Virus record (IMG/VR): IMGVR_UViG_3300021347_000002
Coordinates: 1 to 61,446 of that record
Origin: a virus
Strand: one strand, 5' to 3'
Length of the DNA stretch: 61,446 bases
Shown piece after piece: positions 55,517 through 61,446 of this stretch (within the stretch, counting starts at the first letter, position 1; every line of letters starts with the position of its first letter). The translations under genes and the position numbers were made by a program. The notes under the pieces are model-generated. The model had not been told where the DNA came from. It made no database searches and worked only from the letters and a program-made list of their open reading frames with translations.

Positions 55517-57665
55517 CCGCTTGATAACCTATATCGTATTTCTCACTCAGGTCAATGCTCCATAATTTACCGCCGCCTTGTCCTTCGGACGTGATCGGGC
55601 GGATCTTTCTGTTAACACGACTTGCTTCTTCTAGAGTTATCATGCCTCTTCGGCAGAACTCCAGATTACGTGAAGACCCAACATCACGACCGTTATTCAG
55701 ATCGTGGATCATTACCTGAAACTCAGTGAGAGTCCCGCTCCACCGATCCAAGTCAGGATAAACTTCACGGCAACGCTTGGCGAAGAACTCGACTAACTCT
55801 GCAATCGAGCTACGACTACTATTGTCGTAAGCGGCGTCTGCGATGGTGGGGTCGATGTATGACTTAACACCGAACCGACCAACATCCTCAACTGATTGGG
55901 GAACTTTCCAGTCGAGCAGGAACTTACCAAAGTGCGGTAGCTCTTGTTCGATGGTAGCCTCTAACTGGGCGTTAGGTGGGAACGATGTTGTAGATGATTC
56001 AGCAATCAACAAGGCCATGAGCTTATCGCGATTACTGGTATCCAGAGAAGGGATCACTGACAGCGAGTTGGCGTCCATGTTCAGTGACAAGATAACTCGT
56101 CCTGTCCAAGGAATCGACATAGCGTCTGCATACTTGGCCATATACTCGACTCTGGGATTGGCTACCGCACGTTTGAGTAGTTCAGTTGCGCGCCTCTGGT
56201 CTTGAAAGCTTGCTGCTGAGGTTGTATCGTCAATGACCCAAGACGCTACCTTACCTAAGTCTTTGTTGAACTTCGTCTGACCAGACAGATAGTCAGACGC
56301 ATCAGAGAAACCCCCCACGAGTCCGCTGATAATTTTGTTCGACAGTAGCGACTTGCCGCGACCTGTCGGCCCGACCAGCAGCAAAGCTTGTCCCTGTAAA
56401 GGAACCCTATCCAAAACCGCAGTGTAGAAACGCTGCATCCAAGAGTAAAAGTAATCTAAAGCTGAGTTCTTAGAGCTATTCACAAATAGCTGATTCAACC
56501 ATTGATGAAGGAACGGCCACTTCGATGGGTCGCCGTCGGAGTCAGGGTCAACTGGAACTAGATTAGAGCAGTTGAGAATCCGGCTAGCGTTATATGATAC
56601 AATGCGTTCGTTTGAGAACACAACAGGAGCGATCTCATCAATCCGGTTGTTATTACTGACGGTCAGGAGAGCTTCTTCTACTTCACTGATTGCTCTCCCT
56701 CTTCTTACTCTGACAGAGAAACCCGCCTGACGTAGTTCAAGAAGAAGTTGTTCCTTCGGTATTGAAACAGCGTTACCATACAGAAGCTTGAAGAAGGTCT
56801 TACCATTGAACCAATATTCGTCGAGTAGGTTAGCTAGCTTCTTGGTCTCGTAGTCTTTTACGAAAGAACTACCAAAGATCTCTGACCAGCTCATGAATCC
56901 TTTACCCGCTCTGTCTGAATAACAGACGATGCCGTCTTCAACAACCTGACAGCCATCTCGGTCAATGCCGTCGTCTATCCAGAATAATGGACCTCTGGAC
57001 CCTGCTTCAAATTCACCGAACCAGCGATTAGGGAATCGGGATTCAACTTCTGCTGCGACTACGTCTAACGGGATCGATGTGTCAGAAGACTCTGGAGGCT
57101 TCGACGAAACTGCTTTCGATAAGCAAGCATGTATAATGTCTGAATTAACCTGTCCTCCTGTTTTAATCCAGTCCTCACCTATTTCAAAATATTGATTGGG
57201 CCTCAGCGAGGTCTTGTCAAAGCCAGCAAACAACTTATCCATCTTTATGGCTTTGTTGATGTAGTTCATGAACGACTCATACATTGATGGGTCGATAGGG
57301 ATAGGTGCGTCGAACTCCCATACCAATCGTAGGTAACCGCTCTGAGTTCGGCTGGACCATGTAGGTAGTGGGCTTGATAAACAAACTTTCTCTAGCTTAC
57401 TTTCAAAGCTAACCCAATCAATTGGGGAGTCGTAGTCAGCTACTACTCCGTGAATTTTATGGACGGGATTATCATTACTGATTCTCTTGGAAGGGGCGCG
57501 CCCTTCAACACACGCATAGAAGACGTGGTCGGTGGTATTATTGCTACACCATTCTCGATAGTCCGCCTTATTCTTAAATGGGGGTTTAGATAGCTTTAGG
57601 TTATGAAGTTTACTCGTCTTCTCTGCTTTGCTGCTGCGTAGGTTACGTAAATATCTGTAGGTCAT
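55470..57665 (-). CDS. DNA primase-helicase (AEP-like plus D5/VirE-like), 731 aa
   Basis: The N-terminal third has primase-polymerase-like motifs (HGVVADYDSP with acidic metal ligands; WSSRTQSGYLRLVWEF). The C-terminal half is a D5/SF3-type ATPase: Walker A GPTGRGKS (432-439), a WVIDDTTS Walker B-like segment, and RVILSLNMDANS as the sensor-like strand. It should open and prime the phage origin or fork. It shares one base with the polymerase stop. Confidence 0.85.
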   Translation of the reverse strand: MTYRYLRNLRSSKAEKTSKLHNLKLSKPPFKNKADYREWCSNNTTDHVFYACVEGRAPSKRISNDNPVHKIHGVVADYDSPIDWVSFESKLEKVCLSSPLPTWSSRTQSGYLRLVWEFDAPIPIDPSMYESFMNYINKAIKMDKLFAGFDKTSLRPNQYFEIGEDWIKTGGQVNSDIIHACLSKAVSSKPPESSDTSIPLDVVAAEVESRFPNRWFGEFEAGSRGPLFWIDDGIDRDGCQVVEDGIVCYSDRAGKGFMSWSEIFGSSFVKDYETKKLANLLDEYWFNGKTFFKLLYGNAVSIPKEQLLLELRQAGFSVRVRRGRAISEVEEALLTVSNNNRIDEIAPVVFSNERIVSYNASRILNCSNLVPVDPDSDGDPSKWPFLHQWLNQLFVNSSKNSALDYFYSWMQRFYTAVLDRVPLQGQALLLVGPTGRGKSLLSNKIISGLVGGFSDASDYLSGQTKFNKDLGKVASWVIDDTTSAASFQDQRRATELLKRAVANPRVEYMAKYADAMSIPWTGRVILSLNMDANSLSVIPSLDTSNRDKLMALLIAESSTTSFPPNAQLEATIEQELPHFGKFLLDWKVPQSVEDVGRFGVKSYIDPTIADAAYDNSSRSSIAELVEFFAKRCREVYPDLDRWSGTLTEFQVMIHDLNNGRDVGSSRNLEFCRRGMITLEEASRVNRKIRPITSEGQGGGKLWSIDLSEKYDIGYQADDKRRSSDTPTGTLR
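55528..55555 (-). promoter_or_regulatory. Possible promoter for the 75-aa minus-strand gene
   Basis: Minus strand TTGACC, 16 bases, TATAGG, then 11 bases to ATG. It lies inside the primase coding end, so it may be coincidental, but the spacing resembles the other near-leaderless promoters. Confidence 0.3.
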
Positions 57666-59422
57666 TATTTTTGGTATTGGGTTAGAATTTCTCCCTCTGC
57701 ATCCAGAGGAATATCGCTAATCCACTCAGGAGGAGTGGACATAATTTGGGTAATTTTTTGTAGGGTCTCTTCGGCTTTATCTTCATCACACTCGCAGATT
57801 ACTTCATCATGAACGTGAAAGATAATATCTATGCCTGCCTTGTCGATCTCTAACATCATAAAACTGAAAATATCTCTGGCCAAAGCCTGAGATAGATTCT
57901 CAGCGAGGACTCCACCCCATAGTTTCATGATGCGTTTCTGGCCATTCCGGTTGATGCTGGAGACGAACTGGACTCGTCCTTGAGCCAGAGTCTTTCGAAG
58001 ATTCCCGTAATTTAGAGATCTGCCTGACGGGAGGGTCAGAGACAGGCGACCAGCATTATACGCTTTATCGACTTCTTTGTCCAGTTTCTTCCAGTAGCGG
58101 GGAACCTTCGCGAGCTTCCTCCGGTAGAGGTCAACAGCGTCTTGGGCTTCTTGCTGGGGCATATCATACATCTCAGCAAACCGTTTAGCACCTGCCCCGT
58201 AGCCGCAGCCTAATACGAGAGCCTTAACTTTGTGCCTCAGCTTTGCGTCTTCTTTCTTCAGGACTCCTTTATCTCCAGACCACAAGCCGAACTGGATTGC
58301 GAACGCTTCGTAGATGTCGTCCGATTTCTCGATTGCGTCCATCGTCTCTCGGTCGCCGGACAGCCAGCATAGAGTGCGGACTTCGATTTGTGAGAGATCA
58401 ACAACGACTAGCTTCTTACCTTCAGGAGCAGTAATCAAGTTACGCATGTTGACTCCGAACATCTCATCTCTCGGCAAATTCTGGAGATTGAGGTTACCGC
58501 CACTACCACTGAAGCGACCAGTGTGACCGCCAAAATACATGATGCCGCCATAGTATCGGTTGTCTGGCATGGTAGCATGATCGAAGCTATCTAGCTTTTT
58601 CTTGATCGTGTTTATGCGACGCCAGTTCGTTACAGCTTCGATCCATTTGTATTTGTGGCCGTGTGCCAGTATCCACCTCTGGGCATCGACATCAGTCTTA
58701 GCTAGAGAGGCGGGCGGTTCGATGCCTAGCTTGATGCAATGTTCGTCGAATGCTTTACGGCTAAGTAAGGGCTTTTCATCAGCCCAAGGAATAGACTTCT
58801 CAGTTTCAAAGATGAGTTCATTGATTGTCTCTTTCGCTTTACGGAGAGCGTCGATGTCAATAGGGATTCCTCTCTGAACGATTCGTCGGTTTGCGACGCT
58901 GATGTCTCGTTCAAACTGAGACCACTTAGACTCGTAAGCCTTCCATAGACGGAGGCAGAGAACGGAGTCCTTGATAGCATATTCCTCTACTTCCTTCTGG
59001 AACTCCTTAGTCATGCCCGTCCACGTCTTACCTGACATGTTATCACGGGTAGATTTGGAGATCTCTAAGTCGAAAGCTTCAGCAGTTGAGTTCTTCAATG
59101 ACCTTGGCAGACCTACAGCAGCAGCCATGTCTGCGGTGCAGTGCCATTCTGCGGGTTCTACTTTAGGCCACCAACCATAGTTGATGCCGTAGAGGTAAAG
59201 TGTTTCATCAAATGATGCGTTATGGGACAGGACAATATTGCCGTTAAGCAGGTTCCAGTCAAAATCTTCAGGGTGACCCACCCATTCATATCCATCGTCA
59301 CCAACGACGCTCACCATATAGGCGTCGAAGTCGTAATGGGAAAAGTATCCTAACGGGCCGAGCTTGCGGATAGAGCAATGCTTGTCGTAGTAGGTTTCAA
59401 AATCTAATGCGTATGTAATCAT
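57665..59422 (-). CDS. polA: DNA polymerase, family A, with 3'-5' exonuclease, Leu at 762 position
   Basis: 585 residues. The N-terminal DEDDy exonuclease shows LDFETYY (D7, E9) and a later AIKDSVLCLRL. Polymerase motif A is VVDLSQIEVRTL, motif B is LRHKVKALVLGCGYGAG, and motif C is HVHDEVICEC. No 5'-3' exonuclease domain, as in T7. Leu404 aligns with E. coli Phe762, a substitution that the marine-phage literature links to slower, often temperate or persistent replication. It starts just after the minus-strand terminator at 59441. Confidence 0.93.
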   Translation of the reverse strand: MITYALDFETYYDKHCSIRKLGPLGYFSHYDFDAYMVSVVGDDGYEWVGHPEDFDWNLLNGNIVLSHNASFDETLYLYGINYGWWPKVEPAEWHCTADMAAAVGLPRSLKNSTAEAFDLEISKSTRDNMSGKTWTGMTKEFQKEVEEYAIKDSVLCLRLWKAYESKWSQFERDISVANRRIVQRGIPIDIDALRKAKETINELIFETEKSIPWADEKPLLSRKAFDEHCIKLGIEPPASLAKTDVDAQRWILAHGHKYKWIEAVTNWRRINTIKKKLDSFDHATMPDNRYYGGIMYFGGHTGRFSGSGGNLNLQNLPRDEMFGVNMRNLITAPEGKKLVVVDLSQIEVRTLCWLSGDRETMDAIEKSDDIYEAFAIQFGLWSGDKGVLKKEDAKLRHKVKALVLGCGYGAGAKRFAEMYDMPQQEAQDAVDLYRRKLAKVPRYWKKLDKEVDKAYNAGRLSLTLPSGRSLNYGNLRKTLAQGRVQFVSSINRNGQKRIMKLWGGVLAENLSQALARDIFSFMMLEIDKAGIDIIFHVHDEVICECDEDKAEETLQKITQIMSTPPEWISDIPLDAEGEILTQYQK

Positions 59423-59440
59423 ATAAGTTTATTTGTGAGC

Positions 59441-59490
59441 AGAAAAAGCCCACCGCAAAGAAAAATGATTGGGAACTCTGCGGCGGGCTT
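59441..59490 (-). terminator. Strong rho-independent terminator
   Basis: On the minus strand AAGCCCGCCGCAGAG and CTTTGCGGTGGGCTT pair over 15 bases (two G-U) around a 15-base loop, followed by TTTTT. It closes the recombination operon (across the circular junction) before the polymerase gene begins. The only sequence left between it and the polymerase ATG is the short leader CTCACAAATAAACTTAT. Confidence 0.92.
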
Positions 59491-59507
59491 GCTTCTAACT
59501 ACTATTA

Positions 59508-59699
59508 TTACGAGTCCAAATCTAACTCGGTCTGCTCACCAGTAACATGCTGGAGTGCTTCCCGAACTACCCTCAACTTTCTCAAGTTGGCTCCGACTTG
59601 GGAGAGCTGATCCTCGACTTCAGCGATCATGCCGTCGAGCATCTTGATCTCTTCGAGAAGGAGATCACGGGTTTTTTGTTCTTTCTCTTCGTCAGTCAT
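59508..59699 (-). CDS. Small coiled-coil protein, 63 aa
   Basis: Complete copy of the gene truncated at the left edge. It is acidic and helical (LLLEEIKMLDGMIAEVEDQLSQVG), a probable short coiled coil. Last gene before the strong terminator. It may work with the putative ssDNA-binding protein two bases upstream. Function unknown. Confidence 0.75.
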   Translation of the reverse strand: MTDEEKEQKTRDLLLEEIKMLDGMIAEVEDQLSQVGANLRKLRVVREALQHVTGEQTELDLDS

Positions 59700-59701
59700 A
59701 A

Positions 59702-60358
59702 CTACGCTCCAAGAAAGTTTTTAACAAAGGCGGTAACATCTTCATCAGCTTCTTCCTTAGTCACGGTAAGTGACGGATTAAACCAAGTGTATTTACCCTT
59801 ACTAAGTTCTTCAGACACGAAGTTCCATACTTTGCTATGAATAGGGATTCCAGACTGAAGAGCGGCAAATGTCGCAAGACGCTTGTAGGTTGAACGGTAT
59901 GCGTTCTTACCTACATTAATCTTACCCAACGCATAGTTGTGGTCGCCGATAGGTAACTGAAACGCCTCGTCGTTTTCACTACCTTCAGGCTGACGCATGA
60001 GGAGAGTGATCTCGGCGAACTCGGTCATATCCCACTCTGACTCTGCTGCAATAGCGTCAGACTCAGATTTAGACCAAGCGATACGGGGGATGTCCTCCTC
60101 ATCAAAGGGGATATTCTCCCGCCAGCCTTTTACAGCGGCGACAGTGATCGTCTTAACCGGAGTGTCCGGTGGAGCGATCTCGTAAGTCTTGTCGAAAAGA
60201 ATCGACCCAACTGGGGCGTCGGATTGAGACATCTTCTGGCAGACATTAATACGTGGAATCTCGATGTCCTCTACGTCGATTTCGATTCCGCTTACGTTGG
60301 TGGAAAGACCAGTATTGGTCTCGGCAGCAACGACTTCTTGGGTTTTGGTTTTAGCCAT
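59702..60358 (-). CDS. Putative ssDNA-binding/annealing protein, 218 aa (right copy)
   Basis: Variant of the gene at 119-775, same length. Substitutions are mostly silent, with a few conservative changes (for example Asn/Lys near the start and Asp/Glu in the acidic parts). Such purifying change argues that both variants are functional alleles. The leader has two extra bases compared with the left copy. Confidence 0.7.
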   Translation of the reverse strand: MAKTKTQEVVAAETNTGLSTNVSGIEIDVEDIEIPRINVCQKMSQSDAPVGSILFDKTYEIAPPDTPVKTITVAAVKGWRENIPFDEEDIPRIAWSKSESDAIAAESEWDMTEFAEITLLMRQPEGSENDEAFQLPIGDHNYALGKINVGKNAYRSTYKRLATFAALQSGIPIHSKVWNFVSEELSKGKYTWFNPSLTVTKEEADEDVTAFVKNFLGA

Positions 60359-60382
60359 AATATCAATTATTGTTGGTTTGGT

Positions 60383-61446
60383 TTATTGAGTCGCGACACA
60401 GTGCCGCTCGTCGGATGTTTCTACGATTCCTGCATCTTCGCATTCGTCGAGGAAAGTTTGTTTGCTATCGGCTCCCGCTTTCTTGGCAACCTTGGCGAGC
60501 GGGATATTAACTTGATCGAGTAACGTGTCCAGATCTATTCCATGTTTTTCTGCAATTTTTACAAAAGTAGCATTGTCAGAGATCTTTCGAGTTCGTCCCA
60601 TCGAGCGAAGTTTAAGACCATCAAGCTGATCGCCGTCTTTAAGGGCATCGAGTGTTTTGCGTTTAATAGACATAGACCAGTTCTCAACAATCTTCGCGAT
60701 GTTAAATAACTCAGAGAGTCTAGCTGGATTGTCTACGTCAGTAGGATCGATGTCCGGTAACGTGGTATCTAGTTTCTTAGCTACGCTAATAACGAGTCCA
60801 CCTAATGCAGGACAGGTATCTTCATGCTTACAGAACCTACAGTACTGCGTTGGAGTGCATTCCTCTAACTCTGGTGTGCCAGACTCCCACTTCGGTCGGA
60901 TCTTTTCGCCTGCTGTAATAACACGGCTAAGGTCTTCGACCAGAGTAGGGAGATCGTCTCGCGTAAACGTGTGGTGAAGAGTCGCGCTATGTTGCGGCAC
61001 GTAGAACGCGAAGACGATCTCCTGAATCTCAGGATACTTCTGGAAGGCTCCGCATGTGTATGCTTTCGCCTGCCAGTTCTTATCTGGCGGATCAATGATA
61101 CTGATTCCGGTTTTGTAATCTGCCATGACGGCGCGGTCACCTCCTTTAAGGATCAGAAAGCGATCACAAGTTCCCCATGTCTCAGTGCCGTCTAGGGCAA
61201 CTTCGACTTGGATCTCGTTTAGCTCCTCAGCGATGTCGCCGAAGTTAGTCATGAAGTCCTGCTCCATCTCTACGATCTGCTCATAGATAGCTAGCTCCTC
61301 TTCATTATGGAGAGCAGAAGGATCAAAGACTTCGAGAGCCTCGTGAATTCTGGTCCCCATCTCGGCAGCAGCCGAAGTGCCGTCGCGGCCCTGATACGCA
61401 GCACAAGCGGCTACATACTTCAGGCTAGATGGCGAGAACTCCGCGT
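60383..61446 (-). CDS. Cas4/RecB-like nuclease, partial at 5' end (right copy)
   Basis: Same protein as at 798-1895. The first 11-12 residues lie beyond the right edge. The frame is open to the last base, entering at the codons for AEFSPSSLKYVAACAAYQ. The active-site D-Y-K and the four Fe-S cysteines are retained. Differences from the left copy are mainly synonymous or conservative. Confidence 0.85.
   Translation of the reverse strand, partial: AEFSPSSLKYVAACAAYQGRDGTSAAAEMGTRIHEALEVFDPSALHNEEELAIYEQIVEMEQDFMTNFGDIAEELNEIQVEVALDGTETWGTCDRFLILKGGDRAVMADYKTGISIIDPPDKNWQAKAYTCGAFQKYPEIQEIVFAFYVPQHSATLHHTFTRDDLPTLVEDLSRVITAGEKIRPKWESGTPELEECTPTQYCRFCKHEDTCPALGGLVISVAKKLDTTLPDIDPTDVDNPARLSELFNIAKIVENWSMSIKRKTLDALKDGDQLDGLKLRSMGRTRKISDNATFVKIAEKHGIDLDTLLDQVNIPLAKVAKKAGADSKQTFLDECEDAGIVETSDERHCVATQ

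Larger units (their letters stand above)
59584..61446. repeat. Right copy of divergent terminal redundancy
   Basis: Partner of 1-1861. It carries the start of a small coiled-coil gene, the whole 218-residue gene and most of the Cas4-like nuclease gene, all intact in frame. Both copies keep the reading frames open, so both look functional rather than one being a decaying duplicate. Confidence 0.9.

Noticed and set aside
56473-56490. AGCTATT/AATAGCT inverted repeat in the primase gene
   Set aside because: Short, coding, single occurrence, no regulatory context.

Overview
The window is one complete genome equivalent, plus overlap, of a tailed double-stranded DNA phage. The evidence is a terminase pair, portal, scaffold and capsid genes, a T7-like tail-tube/adaptor protein, tail fibres, a lysis cassette, and a replication set (family A DNA polymerase, primase-helicase, RuvC, SNF2 helicase, Cas4/RecB-like nuclease). 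I see no tape measure, tail sheath, integrase or phage RNA polymerase. A giant (3569 aa) polyvalent virion protein and a T7-type adaptor suggest a short-tailed (podovirus-like) particle. The small-protein content resembles uncultured marine phages. The host is unknown, but start codons lack Shine-Dalgarno sequences and several sigma70-like promoters sit so close to the start codon that the mRNAs would be leaderless. The first 1861 bases are homologous, not identical, to the last 1863 bases. A circular or circularly permuted unit of about 59,583 bp is therefore likely, with the contig ends taken from two strain variants.

Layout. (i) 1-5.73 kb, minus strand: recombination/replication operon from the small terminase subunit through RuvC, helicase and PD-(D/E)XK nucleases to a Cas4-like nuclease and a putative ssDNA-binding protein. 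Across the circle it ends at a strong terminator at 59.44-59.49 kb. (ii) 5.74-20.9 kb, plus strand: large terminase, then internal virion protein genes including the giant polyvalent protein. (iii) 20.9-29.3 kb, minus strand: two runs of small early/accessory genes (standalone DnaA domain IV, HNH protein, DUF932, gp88-like, ASCH). The upstream run carries seven copies of a 16-bp palindrome, most of them at stop codons. (iv) 29.6-55.3 kb, plus strand: a basic protein, a NUMOD4-like protein, portal, scaffold, capsid, fibres, a virion protein with a trypsin-like protease, a beta-propeller protein, two glycosyltransferases, tail proteins, holins, spanins, amidase and small basic proteins. (v) 55.3-59.4 kb, minus strand: primase-helicase and DNA polymerase A.

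Punctuation. A 77-bp, almost fully palindromic element occurs three times. Each copy starts at the TAA stop of a gene and separates the end of one transcription unit from the next; it looks like a bidirectional terminator. Together with the stop-codon palindromes, the A/C-rich leaders (AAACCAAATAA) and the leaderless promoters, this gives the genome a distinctive and possibly undescribed regulatory grammar. No tRNA, rRNA, CRISPR array or insertion sequence was recognised.
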